From: Thermodesulfovibrio sp.
GTDB lineage: Bacteria; Nitrospirota; Thermodesulfovibrionia; Thermodesulfovibrionales; Thermodesulfovibrionaceae
Length of the DNA: 29,885 nucleotides
Assembly (NCBI GenBank): GCA_026415595.1
Contig: JAOAGU010000006.1
Location: 1 to 29,885, forward strand
Direction: 5' to 3'
Position numbers and translations under genes: made by a program
Part shown: piece after piece, positions 16,526-24,612 of the stretch
Position numbering within the stretch: the first letter of the stretch is position 1
Layout: every line of letters starts with the position of its first letter
Notes under the pieces: generated by a model
Database searches by the model: none
The model's input: the letters and a program-made list of their open reading frames with translations, nothing else
Told to the model about the DNA's origin: nothing

Positions 16526-16957
16526 ATGAAAATAAAACAACTTTCAGTTTTTCTTGAAAACAAAAGGGGACGACTCTATGAAGCATTAAAGGCACTTGCT
16601 GATGAAGGTATTAACATAAGAGCTCTTTCAATCGCAGATACTTCTGAATTTGGTATTTTAAGGATGATTGTAACAGACCCTGAAAAAGCTAAGGAAACTC
16701 TTGAGAAAAATGAATTCACTGTTAAACTCACGAATGTTACAGCTATGGCAGTGAAAGATAAACCCGGAGGACTCGCGGAGGCATTAAAATATCTTTATGA
16801 TGCCAATATTAATATTGAATATATCTATGCCTTTGTTGAGAAGTCCGGAGAAAAGGCAGTTGTTGTACTCAGGACAGAGAATCTTGACAAAACAATATCC
16901 ATATTACAGGAGAAGGAGATTAAGCTTCTTAGTTGGGATGATGTTTTAGCCCTTTAG
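16526..16957 (+). CDS. Tandem ACT-domain protein, copy 2
   Basis: A 143-residue protein of two ACT domains, paralogous to the copy before paaK2. ACT 1 begins LSVFLENKRGRLYEALKAL and ACT 2 begins MAVKDKPGGLAEALKYL. In ACT 1 the turn reads KRG instead of KPG, whereas copy 1 keeps KPG in the first domain, so the ligand sites may have diverged. GGAGGG lies just before the ATG. It is the last gene of the iorB operon, and its end overlaps iorA on the other strand by 12 bases, leaving no room for a terminator. Confidence 0.88.
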   Translation: MKIKQLSVFLENKRGRLYEALKALADEGINIRALSIADTSEFGILRMIVTDPEKAKETLEKNEFTVKLTNVTAMAVKDKPGGLAEALKYLYDANINIEYIYAFVEKSGEKAVVVLRTENLDKTISILQEKEIKLLSWDDVLAL

Positions 16958-18505
16958 TTTTTTCGCAACTAAAATACAGGTTCGTTTTGCTATTATCACA
17001 TTTACACCAGAGCTGTCTAATCCTTTCTTTATTGCCTGAAGAGTTGCTTTTTTATCATAAGGGTCTACTACTTCAACAGAGTCCGCACCACAGGCTTTAC
17101 AGAGTTCAGCAAGATTAAGTACTTTGGTTTCTTCACCCTTTGCTGTAATTCCTATTGCTGGAGTAGGTTGGTGTCCTGTCATAGCAACAGAGGAGTTATC
17201 CAGTATACATACAAGAATATTTGCTTTATTATAGACCGAATTAATGAGCGCAGGAATTCCAGTATGAATAAATGTGGAATCTCCAATTATTGCAACTACC
17301 CTTTTTACCCCTTGTGATGCAATTCCTGATGCTTTACTTATACTTGCTCCCATGCAAAGGCATGTATCAATTGCCTTAAAAGGGGGATTGGCACCAAGAG
17401 TATAACACCCTATATCACCAGTAACAAAAGTTGGTTTTGCCTCATTTAGAGCTTTATAAAACTCTCTATGAGGACAACCAGGACATAGGACAGGAGGACG
17501 GGGTAAGAGATACTTATTTAAATCAGGAATAGGTTTATAAGAGCTTTTTCTAAAAAATTTTATAACATTATCAATACCCATCTCCCCTTCCATTGGAAGG
17601 TCTCCAGAGAGCTTTCCTTTCACATTCGAATGTATTGTTTTTACTAACTGTTCTACTATAGGATAGCCTTCTTCAAGAACAATTACCTCTTCTAAATCAC
17701 TGACAAACTCTCTAATTAATGATTCATCTATAGGATAGGCAGATATCTTGAGAATGGGTAATTTTTCATTAAGTTCCATTGCATATAGAAAAGTTATGCC
17801 ACAGGCAATTATACCTTTTTTACCTTTTCCTGGGTAAATTTTGTTAAAGTTGTACTTTTTAATTATTTCATGTATTTTTTTCTGTTTAGCATTAAGTTCT
17901 CTATGAAGATTCAAAACATGTTTTGGTACAGCAATCATATGTTCAGGGTCTTTCTGTAAACTCAATGGATTTTCATCTCGTCTCTTTCCAATGGAAACAG
18001 GACTATAGCAGTGAAGAAGTCTTGTGATACTTCTAATCATAACAGGTAACCTTAATTCTTCAGATATATCAAAGGCTAATTTAGTCATATTCTTTGCTTC
18101 CTCAGCGTCTGCGGGTTCAAGACATAGAATTTTTGCAAAGGAAGCATAAAATCTACTATCCTGTTCATTCTGGGATGAATAGGCATTTGGATCATCTCCG
18201 ATTGCTAAAACTAATCCGCCCTTTGTGCCAAGATATGCAGAGGTCATAAAAGGGTCTGAGGCAACATTTAGTCCCACATGCTTCATTGAGCAAAGAGCTC
18301 TTCTACCTGTGAGAGACACTCCATAGGCAACTTCATAGGCTACTTTTTCATTTACAGACCATTCACACTTTACAGAGGAATTATGTGCTATATGTTCAAG
18401 TATCTGAGTTGCAGGTGTACCGGGATAAGAAGAGGCATAGGATATACCTGCCTCTATTGCTCCGAGAGCAATAGCTGAAGTTCCAAGCATTAGCTTTTTC
18501 GCCAT
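16946..18505 (-). CDS. iorA: Indolepyruvate:ferredoxin oxidoreductase, alpha subunit, lacking the ferredoxin domain
   Basis: The large TPP-dependent subunit of IOR, 519 residues. The N-terminal pyrimidine-binding half (ISYASSYPGTPATQIL) and core half are intact, including CPGCPHREFY, GDIGCYTLG and the TPP/Mg motif (GDSTFIHTG ... LDNSSVAMTGHQP). The usual enzyme runs to about 580-650 residues with a C-terminal domain carrying two 4Fe-4S clusters. Here the protein ends right after VNVIIAKRTCILVAKK, where that domain should begin. The following bases are the convergent ACT gene, so this is a real end and not a missed frame within the window. AAGGAG precedes the ATG. It diverges from cimA. Confidence 0.93.
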   Translation of the reverse strand: MAKKLMLGTSAIALGAIEAGISYASSYPGTPATQILEHIAHNSSVKCEWSVNEKVAYEVAYGVSLTGRRALCSMKHVGLNVASDPFMTSAYLGTKGGLVLAIGDDPNAYSSQNEQDSRFYASFAKILCLEPADAEEAKNMTKLAFDISEELRLPVMIRSITRLLHCYSPVSIGKRRDENPLSLQKDPEHMIAVPKHVLNLHRELNAKQKKIHEIIKKYNFNKIYPGKGKKGIIACGITFLYAMELNEKLPILKISAYPIDESLIREFVSDLEEVIVLEEGYPIVEQLVKTIHSNVKGKLSGDLPMEGEMGIDNVIKFFRKSSYKPIPDLNKYLLPRPPVLCPGCPHREFYKALNEAKPTFVTGDIGCYTLGANPPFKAIDTCLCMGASISKASGIASQGVKRVVAIIGDSTFIHTGIPALINSVYNKANILVCILDNSSVAMTGHQPTPAIGITAKGEETKVLNLAELCKACGADSVEVVDPYDKKATLQAIKKGLDSSGVNVIIAKRTCILVAKKLKG

Positions 18506-18553
18506 ACAAGTCTCCTTTAATAGAAATTTTAATAGTATTTAATATATCATATC

Positions 18554-18589
18554 TTGCCTTATTTTTTAAAAATGTAATATATTACAGCT
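18554..18589 (+). promoter_or_regulatory. Candidate cimA promoter
   Basis: TTGCCT (18554-18559), an 18-base spacer and TATATT (18578-18583) predict transcription start at or next to the A of the cimA ATG (18590), so a leaderless mRNA is likely; no Shine-Dalgarno is present. The rest of the 84-base gap holds the iorA Shine-Dalgarno (minus strand) and AT-rich sequence in which I could not single out one iorA promoter. Confidence 0.45.
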
Positions 18590-20176
18590 ATGCAGAAAAA
18601 TATAGAGATATATGATACAACTTTAAGGGATGGCTCGCAGGCTGAAGATATCTCTTTCTCTGTTGATGATAAGATAAAAATAACAGAAAAACTTGATGAA
18701 CTTGGAATTCAATATATAGAGGGAGGCTGGCCTGGTTCAAATCCAAAAGACGCTGAGTATTTTAAAAGAATTAAAAAGTTCAAATTAAAAAATACAAAAA
18801 TAGTTGCCTTTGGAAGTACTCATAAACCAAAATTAAAAGTTGAAAATGATACTAATATTAAGACTTTGATCAGTTCTGAAACAGAAATAATAACGATTTT
18901 TGGTAAAAGTTGGGATTTTCATGTGAAGGAAGCACTTAAAATTTCTCTTGAAGAGAATCTTCAATTAATATATGACACAATTTACTATTTAAAAAAATAT
19001 GCAGGTAAAGTTTTTTTTGATGCAGAACACTTTTTTGATGGATATAAGGATAATCCTGAATATGCTTTAAAATGCATAAAAACTGCAGAACAAGCAGGAG
19101 CAGATTGTCTTGTTCTTTGTGATACAAATGGAGGAACTCTTCCGTTTGAAATTGAAAAAATTATTAAGGAGATAAAGAAACATACAAAGACTCCATTGGG
19201 TATTCATGCCCATAATGATTCAGATTGTGCCGTTGCAAACAGTATTATTGCCGTATTAAATGGAGTGCTGCAGGTTCAGGGAACAATGAACGGTTTTGGA
19301 GAGAGATGCGGAAATGCTAATCTATGTTCAGTTATCCCAAATCTTCAAATCAAATTAGGTTTTAAATGTATAGATAAAGAAAAATTAGAAAATCTTACAG
19401 AAATTTCAAGATTTATATATGAGATAGCAAATTTAACTCCCTTTAAAAGACAGCCCTTTGTTGGAGAAAGTGCTTTTGCTCATAAAGGTGGAGTTCATGT
19501 TAGTGCCATAAGAAAGAGACCAGAAACCTATGAGCACATTAGACCTGAACTTGTCGGAAATAGACAGAGAGTGCTTGTTTCAGACTTAGCAGGGAAGAGT
19601 AATATTCTTAAGAAAGCTGAGGAATTTGGGATATCCCTTGATCCAAACTCACCAGATGTTCAGGCTATTGTAGATACTGTTAAAAATTTAGAAAATGAGG
19701 GTTTTCAATTTGAAGGAGCTGATGCATCACTTGAACTTTTATTTAGAAAGGCATTGGGATTAAAGAGAAAATTTTTTGATTTAATAGGATTTAGAGTCAT
19801 AGATGAAAAGAGAAAATGGGATGAGCCCACATTAAGTGAGGCGACTATTATGGTTAAGGTTGGTAAAAATGTTGAGCATACTGCTGCAACAGGCAATGGT
19901 CCTGTTAATGCGATTGACAACGCGCTTAGAAAAGCTCTTGAGAGATTCTATCCACAACTTAAACGGGTAAAGCTTAAAGATTATAAAGTAAGGGTTGTAA
20001 ATTCAGGTAGAGGGACTGCTTCAAAGGTCAGAGTTTTGGTTGAATCAGGTGATGATGAGGATGTATGGAGCACTGTAGGAGTATCTGAGAACATTATTGA
20101 AGCATCATGGCAGGCAATAGTTGATGGCATAGAATATAAGCTCTACAGAGAAAAATTGAAAAAGGGAGATTTTTAA
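18590..20176 (+). CDS. cimA: (R)-citramalate synthase
   Basis: Condenses pyruvate and acetyl-CoA to citramalate, the first step of the threonine-independent isoleucine route. At 528 residues it has the CimA architecture: a TIM barrel starting IEIYDTTLRDGSQAED, the metal-site motif GIHAHNDSDCAVANS, the NGFGERCGNAN motif, and a C-terminal LeuA-type regulatory dimer domain (residues about 390-525) that would bind isoleucine. The opening and length favour CimA over LeuA or homocitrate synthase. The stop overlaps hisI by one base (TAATG), so the two are coupled. It diverges from iorA. Confidence 0.92.
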   Translation: MQKNIEIYDTTLRDGSQAEDISFSVDDKIKITEKLDELGIQYIEGGWPGSNPKDAEYFKRIKKFKLKNTKIVAFGSTHKPKLKVENDTNIKTLISSETEIITIFGKSWDFHVKEALKISLEENLQLIYDTIYYLKKYAGKVFFDAEHFFDGYKDNPEYALKCIKTAEQAGADCLVLCDTNGGTLPFEIEKIIKEIKKHTKTPLGIHAHNDSDCAVANSIIAVLNGVLQVQGTMNGFGERCGNANLCSVIPNLQIKLGFKCIDKEKLENLTEISRFIYEIANLTPFKRQPFVGESAFAHKGGVHVSAIRKRPETYEHIRPELVGNRQRVLVSDLAGKSNILKKAEEFGISLDPNSPDVQAIVDTVKNLENEGFQFEGADASLELLFRKALGLKRKFFDLIGFRVIDEKRKWDEPTLSEATIMVKVGKNVEHTAATGNGPVNAIDNALRKALERFYPQLKRVKLKDYKVRVVNSGRGTASKVRVLVESGDDEDVWSTVGVSENIIEASWQAIVDGIEYKLYREKLKKGDF

Positions 20177-20505
20177 TGATAGATCAGTTAAAATTTGATG
20201 AAAAAGGTTTGATTCCAGCTGTAATACAAGAAATTGATACAAAAGAGGTTCTAATGGTTGCATACATGGACAGGGAAGCTCTCAGAAGAACCTTAAATAC
20301 AGGATATACCCATTTCTGGTCTCGCTCAAGACAGAAATATTGGAAAAAGGGTGAAACATCGGGTAATGTACAGGAGGTAAAATCTATATACTATGATTGC
20401 GATTCAGATTGCTTGCTTGTGATAGTTAAACAACATGGAAGCAGTGCCTGTCATACCGGCAATAGAACATGTTTTTACAGACAGATTGAACTAAAGAAGG
20501 TTTGA
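20176..20505 (+). CDS. hisI: Phosphoribosyl-AMP cyclohydrolase
   Basis: Opens the adenine ring of PR-AMP in the third step of histidine synthesis. The 109-residue protein is the monofunctional cyclohydrolase without the HisE pyrophosphohydrolase part. The motif HFWSRSRQKYWKKGETSGN and the metal-binding set YYDCDSDCLL and SSACHTGNRTCF are complete. It is coupled to cimA by a one-base overlap, with GGGAG as ribosome site, and is followed one base later by the HIT gene. No other his gene is in the window. Confidence 0.95.
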   Translation: MIDQLKFDEKGLIPAVIQEIDTKEVLMVAYMDREALRRTLNTGYTHFWSRSRQKYWKKGETSGNVQEVKSIYYDCDSDCLLVIVKQHGSSACHTGNRTCFYRQIELKKV

Positions 20506-20506
20506 T

Positions 20507-20848
20507 ATGAATTGTATTTTCTGTAAAATTGTAAAAGGCGAGATACCATCAAGTAAAATTTATGAAGATGACATTGTAGTAGCTTTTAATGATATTGCAC
20601 CTCAGGCACCGATTCATATTCTCATTATTCCTAAAAAGCATTACTCCACGATTCTTGAACTTGAGGAAGATGACAAAGAACTCATAGGATACATCTTTCT
20701 TGTAGCAAACAAAATTGCAAAAGATTTGGATTTTCATGAAAGGGGATTCAGAATAGTAGTTAATTGTAACAGAGATGGAGGACAGACTGTATTTCATGTA
20801 CACTTTCATTTGCTTGCTGGAAGAGCAATGCGCTGGCCTCCCGGATAA
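20507..20848 (+). CDS. HIT-family nucleotide hydrolase (HinT-like)
   Basis: A 113-residue histidine-triad protein of the HinT branch; these cleave nucleoside phosphoramidates and acyl-AMPs. The catalytic motif HVHFHLLAGR is near the C terminus, with the upstream GGQTVFHV segment. The N-terminal CIFCKIVKGEIPSSKIYED includes a CxxC pair that binds zinc in some members. It starts one base after hisI, with AAGG as ribosome site. The physiological substrate cannot be told from sequence. Confidence 0.92.
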   Translation: MNCIFCKIVKGEIPSSKIYEDDIVVAFNDIAPQAPIHILIIPKKHYSTILELEEDDKELIGYIFLVANKIAKDLDFHERGFRIVVNCNRDGGQTVFHVHFHLLAGRAMRWPPG

Positions 20849-20851
20849 ATA

Positions 20852-21409
20852 ATGAAAATTCTCAACAAAGAAACTCTTTGGCAGGGTAAATTTTTAAGAA
20901 TTGTTCATATTTCTTTCGTTGATAAAGATGGCAGCATAAAAAAATGGGAAGCTGTAGAGAGGATAAATAATAAGGGAATTGTTATAGTTATTCCAATTAC
21001 TCCTCAAGGAGAATTTGTTTTTATTAGACAGTTTAGACCAGCCTTTGGTGCTTTTGTAATAGAGTTCCCAGCAGGATTGAATGACAAAAAAGAAGCATTA
21101 ATTGATGTGGCAAAAAGGGAACTTATTGAGGAAACCGGGCATCTCTCAGATGAAATAATTTTTCTTGCTGAAGGACCTGTATCATCTGGGCTATCTACAG
21201 AGGTAATCACGGTATACATAGCCAAAAATGTAAAAGAAGTTTCTGAAGAATTAAAAAGTAAATACCCGCCAGATGATACAGAAAATATAGAAGTTTTGAA
21301 AGTTCCCCATGAAAAAGCCTTTGAGTTTCTTGAAGAACAAAGAATAAAGGGTGATTTTATTGACCTTAAAATATACGGTTTTATAGAACTTGCAAGAAAA
21401 TATATCTAA
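20852..21409 (+). CDS. NUDIX hydrolase, ADP-ribose pyrophosphatase type
   Basis: A 185-residue NUDIX enzyme likely to hydrolyse ADP-ribose or similar nucleoside diphosphate sugars. The NUDIX box fits GX5EX7REUXEEXGU: G at LNDKKE, then ...KRELIEETG. The upstream VFIRQFRPAFGAFVIEFPAG segment is the family's substrate region and favours the ADP-ribose pyrophosphatase subgroup. It is the last gene of the cimA-hisI-HIT run and ends at a strong bidirectional hairpin. Confidence 0.9.
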   Translation: MKILNKETLWQGKFLRIVHISFVDKDGSIKKWEAVERINNKGIVIVIPITPQGEFVFIRQFRPAFGAFVIEFPAGLNDKKEALIDVAKRELIEETGHLSDEIIFLAEGPVSSGLSTEVITVYIAKNVKEVSEELKSKYPPDDTENIEVLKVPHEKAFEFLEEQRIKGDFIDLKIYGFIELARKYI

Positions 21410-21414
21410 ATTAA

Positions 21415-21453
21415 AATTAAGAGGGTAGAGTGATAAACTCCACCCTCTTAATT
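21415..21453. terminator. Bidirectional terminator hairpin
   Basis: A long stem: 21415-21431 pairs with 21437-21453 with one A/C mismatch around a GATAA loop (core GAGGG/CCCTC). A-rich and T-rich flanks lie on the two sides. It sits between the NUDIX gene (plus) and the ferredoxin gene (minus) and is the only convergent pair here with a clear terminator. Confidence 0.85.
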
Positions 21454-21455
21454 CA

Positions 21456-21638
21456 CTACTCAAATGTAATTGCTTGAGATGGACAAAGGTCTGCAGCTTG
21501 CTGGCAGTCACAGGTATTACACTTATCAGGACCGATTACCCAAGCCTTGTCATCTCGCATTTCAAAAACTTCAGGACACACTTCTGCACAGCTTCCGCAG
21601 CTAACACAGAGATCAAAATCGACTACAGGTGTTGGCAT
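21456..21638 (-). CDS. 4Fe-4S ferredoxin, small single-domain type
   Basis: A 60-residue ferredoxin from the ATG at 21638 (GGAGG upstream); a longer in-frame start lacks a ribosome site. The cluster motif CVSCGSCAEVCP and the distal CPSQAI give the ligands of one 4Fe-4S cluster, as in D. gigas-type ferredoxins, where the fourth Cys of the first motif and one later Cys form a disulfide or bind a second or 3Fe cluster. Three Cys lie close together in CNTCDC, two more than the reference pattern. It is the only free-standing ferredoxin here, so it is a possible acceptor for the IOR complex or the oxidoreductase at the right end. Confidence 0.9.
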   Translation of the reverse strand: MPTPVVDFDLCVSCGSCAEVCPEVFEMRDDKAWVIGPDKCNTCDCQQAADLCPSQAITFE

Positions 21639-21673
21639 AATAAATACCTCCTTTTTTGATTTTATTTTTATAA

Positions 21674-21702
21674 AATATAACAAAAAAAGTTAAAATATGC
21701 AA
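21674..21702 (-). promoter_or_regulatory. Ferredoxin gene promoter
   Basis: On the minus strand TTGCAT (21702-21697), a 17-base spacer and TATATT (21679-21674) make a good sigma-70 promoter, with transcription starting near 21667 and a roughly 29-base leader that includes the GGAGG ribosome site. Confidence 0.55.
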
Positions 21703-21733
21703 ATTAAAATTTTATTGAGGGAGGTAAGTGTCT

Positions 21734-22984
21734 ATGAAAGAAAAGGTTTTAGCTAAAGCGAGAGAAGCAAAAGAGGCATCCCATTTCATTGGGAAGGCAT
21801 CAACAGATTTAAAAAACAAAATAATTCTTAGAATGGCTGATTATATTACAAGTAAAAAAGATGAACTTATTGAGGCAAATAAAATTGATGTGGCAAATGC
21901 TGAAAAAAAGGGACTTTCTAAGGCTCTAATTGATAGGCTTACTCTTACTGAGAAAAGAATTTATGAGATGGTAAAAGGACTTGAAGAAGTTGTAGCTCTT
22001 CCTGACCCTGTTGGTGAGATTACAAAGATGTGGCTAAGGCCAAATGGAATGCAGGTTGGCAGAATGAGAGTTCCCATAGGTGTAATAGGTGTAATATATG
22101 AAGCAAGACCCAATGTTACTGTTGATGTGACTGGACTATGTCTTAAGGCTGGTAATTCAGTTGTGCTAAGAGGAGGGTCGGAAGCAATAAATTCTAACGT
22201 ATCTCTTGTAAAAATTCTTAAGGATGCCCTAAAAGATGAGGGAATGCATGAAGGAGTTGTAACTTATATAGACATTCCTCAAAGAGAGGCGGTTTTGGAG
22301 ATGATAAAACTTGAGGGAATTATTGATCTTATCATTCCGCGAGGGGGTGAGGGACTTATAAGAACAGTTACTGAAAATTCACGAATCCCTGTGCTTAAAC
22401 ACTACAAGGGTGTCTGTCATGTGTTTGTGGATAGGGAGGCAGACTTAAAAATGGCAGAGGAAATCTGTTTTAATGCAAAGGTTCAAAGACCCGCTACATG
22501 TAATGCAATGGAAACAATGCTGGTGGATGAGACAGTCGCAAAAAAGTTTCTACCCAAGATGCTTAAAAGATTTGAAGAGTCAAGAGTTGAACTTAGGGGA
22601 TGCAAGAAGACTAAAGCAATCTATCCAAATATTAAAGATGTTACAGAAGAAGATTATTATAGAGAATATTTAGATTTAATTCTAAATGTTAAAGTTGTAA
22701 AAGATATGGATGAGGCAATAGAGCATATAACAAAATATGGTTCTGCCCATTCAGATGCTATAGTAACAAAAAATTATGATAAGGCAATGAAATTTTTAAG
22801 AGAAGTTGACTCTTCAGCTGTATTTGTTAATGCATCAACAAGGCTAAATGATGGTTATCAGTTTGGATTAGGTGCAGAAATCGGTATCTCTACTGATAAA
22901 ATTCATGCTCGCGGTCCTATGGGATTAGAGGAACTCACATGTACAAAATTTATAGTTTTTGGTAGTGGACAGTTAAGGCAATAA
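21734..22984 (+). CDS. proA: Gamma-glutamyl phosphate reductase
   Basis: Reduces gamma-glutamyl phosphate to glutamate semialdehyde with NADPH in proline synthesis. The 416-residue length is standard. The catalytic Cys is residue 256 in RPATCNAMETML; the IGVIYEARPNVTVD and RGGSEAINSN segments and the C-terminal GRGPMGLEELT-like motif (ARGPMGLEELTCTKF) are all present. The start is ATG 21734; a GTG two codons upstream is too close to the GGGAGG ribosome site. No proB is in the window; nadD follows after 7 bases. Confidence 0.95.
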   Translation: MKEKVLAKAREAKEASHFIGKASTDLKNKIILRMADYITSKKDELIEANKIDVANAEKKGLSKALIDRLTLTEKRIYEMVKGLEEVVALPDPVGEITKMWLRPNGMQVGRMRVPIGVIGVIYEARPNVTVDVTGLCLKAGNSVVLRGGSEAINSNVSLVKILKDALKDEGMHEGVVTYIDIPQREAVLEMIKLEGIIDLIIPRGGEGLIRTVTENSRIPVLKHYKGVCHVFVDREADLKMAEEICFNAKVQRPATCNAMETMLVDETVAKKFLPKMLKRFEESRVELRGCKKTKAIYPNIKDVTEEDYYREYLDLILNVKVVKDMDEAIEHITKYGSAHSDAIVTKNYDKAMKFLREVDSSAVFVNASTRLNDGYQFGLGAEIGISTDKIHARGPMGLEELTCTKFIVFGSGQLRQ

Positions 22985-22991
22985 AGGAAAC

Positions 22992-23636
22992 ATGAAAATA
23001 GGACTTTTTGGAGGGACTTTTAATCCAATTCATATTGGGCATTTAAGGGGAGCAGAAGAAGTTAGGGAGTATTTTGAATTGGACAAGGTTATATTTATTC
23101 CTTCAGGAATACCTGCTCTTAAACATTATGAAATTATTGAAGGTTTTCATAGATTAAAAATGACAGAGTTAGCAATACAGGATAATCCCTATTTTGAGGT
23201 TTCTGATTATGAAATAAAACTAAGGAAGCCTTCATATACTGTAAACACAATACCCTATTTCAAAAAACTTTACGAAGGTCACACCCTTTTGTTTATAATT
23301 GGTGTGGATGCCTTTTTTGAGTTACCAAGATGGTACAAGACCCAAAAACTTTTAAAGATGATAGATTTTATAGTTATGTCAAGACCGGGGATTGAAGAGA
23401 TTGAGAGCAAAATGGCGAATTTAGATTTTATAGAAAGTAAACAATCAGAAAATATCTTTAAAATCAAAAATTCAGACAAAAAAATTTATTATATAGAAAT
23501 TTCGCCTTTTTGGATTTCATCTACAATTTTAAGAGAAATGATAAAAAAAAATAAAAGCATTCGTTATTTGTTACCGGATAAAGTAATAAACTATATTGAA
23601 AGCAATAAACTATATAGGAGTGTTAGACATGATTAG
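22992..23636 (+). CDS. nadD: Nicotinate-nucleotide adenylyltransferase
   Basis: Makes deamido-NAD from nicotinate mononucleotide and ATP. The 214-residue protein has the nucleotidyltransferase opening GLFGGTFNPIHIGHL with its HxGH motif, the substrate loop IGVDAFFELPRWYK and the C-terminal ISSTILREMI phosphate-binding motif. In many bacteria nadD follows proA, as here. AAGGAAA precedes the ATG. The last 8 bases overlap the next gene, so translation is coupled. Confidence 0.95.
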   Translation: MKIGLFGGTFNPIHIGHLRGAEEVREYFELDKVIFIPSGIPALKHYEIIEGFHRLKMTELAIQDNPYFEVSDYEIKLRKPSYTVNTIPYFKKLYEGHTLLFIIGVDAFFELPRWYKTQKLLKMIDFIVMSRPGIEEIESKMANLDFIESKQSENIFKIKNSDKKIYYIEISPFWISSTILREMIKKNKSIRYLLPDKVINYIESNKLYRSVRHD

Positions 23637-24519
23637 CGACTTTAAAGACTTTGATATTGCCTATAATTTTCTTTTAAATGTTTATAAAAGTCCAGTAATG
23701 AAAGGGATTTTGGAAAAAATAAAAAATGTTCCCTTAGAAAATTCAATGTTCTATATTTACGGTGAAAATGGTACAGAAAAGAATTACATATTAAAATTAA
23801 TTCTGTCCCGAATCTATAACTATGATTTAGTGAGAATTCCTAAGGATTTGAATAAAAAGTCTTTTAAAAGAGAAAACACTGTGTATATTATAAATGATAT
23901 AGAAAGATCAGATATTTCATTCCTTTTCAAAGAAGGAAATACCTTTAAATGTGTTATTTTTTTGGAGGATTTAGATTATGACATTCTCCTGAATCAGGGG
24001 AAATTAGACTCTGAAAAATATAATATATTGAAAAAAACCTATAAGATTTACCTTCCACCTCTTAATGCAAGGAAACAAGATATAGTTCCAATTGCAAATA
24101 TGCTTTTGCAGGAAATTTCGGTTTTTTTGAATCTTCCAGTAAAAGAATTGTCTAAAGAGGCTAAAGAGGCAATAACAGAATATTCTTGGTCTCATAATTT
24201 TTATCAATTAAAACATTGCCTAACAAAAGCATGCATTAATTCAAAGCATAAGAAACTAAGTGCAAAGGATATTTTTGGAGAATTTGATGATAAGTTTTCA
24301 ATAAAAAACTTTCTTGAGTCCAAAATAGGTAATTATTTGAGCGATTTCTGTAGAATAGAAAATTCAAATCTTTATGACACTGTTGTACAGGAGGTGGAAA
24401 AAGCTCTTTTTAGCTTAGTTCTTGCTGAAACAGGTAATAATCAGTTAAAGGCTGCAAAAATTTTAGGAATAAATAGAAACACTTTGAGTAAAAAACTTAA
24501 AAATTATAATTTGATTTAA
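23629..24519 (+). CDS. Degenerate NtrC-type AAA+ protein with Fis DNA-binding domain
   Basis: A 296-residue protein from ATG 23629 (AGGAG eight bases upstream). It resembles the AAA+ and Fis parts of sigma-54 activators, but the AAA+ part is eroded. Walker A is GENGTEKN (residues 45-52; Lys kept, Gly before it lost). The Walker B-like strand is VYIINDIE (85-92). Only about 33 residues separate them, where the family has about 65, and the GAFTGA loop that contacts sigma-54 is absent. LPPLNARKQDI and SWSHNFYQLKHCL match the family's PPLRxRxxDI and PGNxREL regions. The last 30 residues are a good Fis helix-turn-helix (NQLKAAKILGINRNTLSKKL). It probably binds DNA without activating sigma-54. Confidence 0.75.
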   Translation: MISDFKDFDIAYNFLLNVYKSPVMKGILEKIKNVPLENSMFYIYGENGTEKNYILKLILSRIYNYDLVRIPKDLNKKSFKRENTVYIINDIERSDISFLFKEGNTFKCVIFLEDLDYDILLNQGKLDSEKYNILKKTYKIYLPPLNARKQDIVPIANMLLQEISVFLNLPVKELSKEAKEAITEYSWSHNFYQLKHCLTKACINSKHKKLSAKDIFGEFDDKFSIKNFLESKIGNYLSDFCRIENSNLYDTVVQEVEKALFSLVLAETGNNQLKAAKILGINRNTLSKKLKNYNLI

Positions 24520-24540
24520 AAAGTTTAAATATGTTATAAA
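24511..24540 (+). promoter_or_regulatory. rpsF operon promoter
   Basis: TTGATT (24511-24516), an 18-base spacer and TATAAA (24535-24540) with a TG one base before the -10 (extended -10) form a strong promoter, starting near 24547. The -35 overlaps the last codons of the upstream AAA+/Fis gene. Confidence 0.55.
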
Positions 24541-24546
24541 AATGAT

Positions 24547-24612
24547 TGTGACTTTTTACTCCATGCTCTCACCTTTAGGAGGAGGGCTTGAAATCCATAT
24601 GGAGGTAAATTT
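24547..24612 (+). promoter_or_regulatory. rpsF leader RNA, candidate S6:S18 autoregulatory hairpin
   Basis: The roughly 66-base leader can fold: CTCCAT (24559-24564) pairs with ATGGAG (24599-24604), which contains most of the rpsF Shine-Dalgarno, and directly inside it 24565-24570 pairs with 24582-24587. An 11-base one-sided bulge (24588-24598) remains. Ribosomal protein S6:S18 feedback on rpsF leaders is known in many bacteria, usually with a CCG bulge, which I do not see. A second Shine-Dalgarno-like stretch lies at 24577-24586. Confidence 0.4.
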
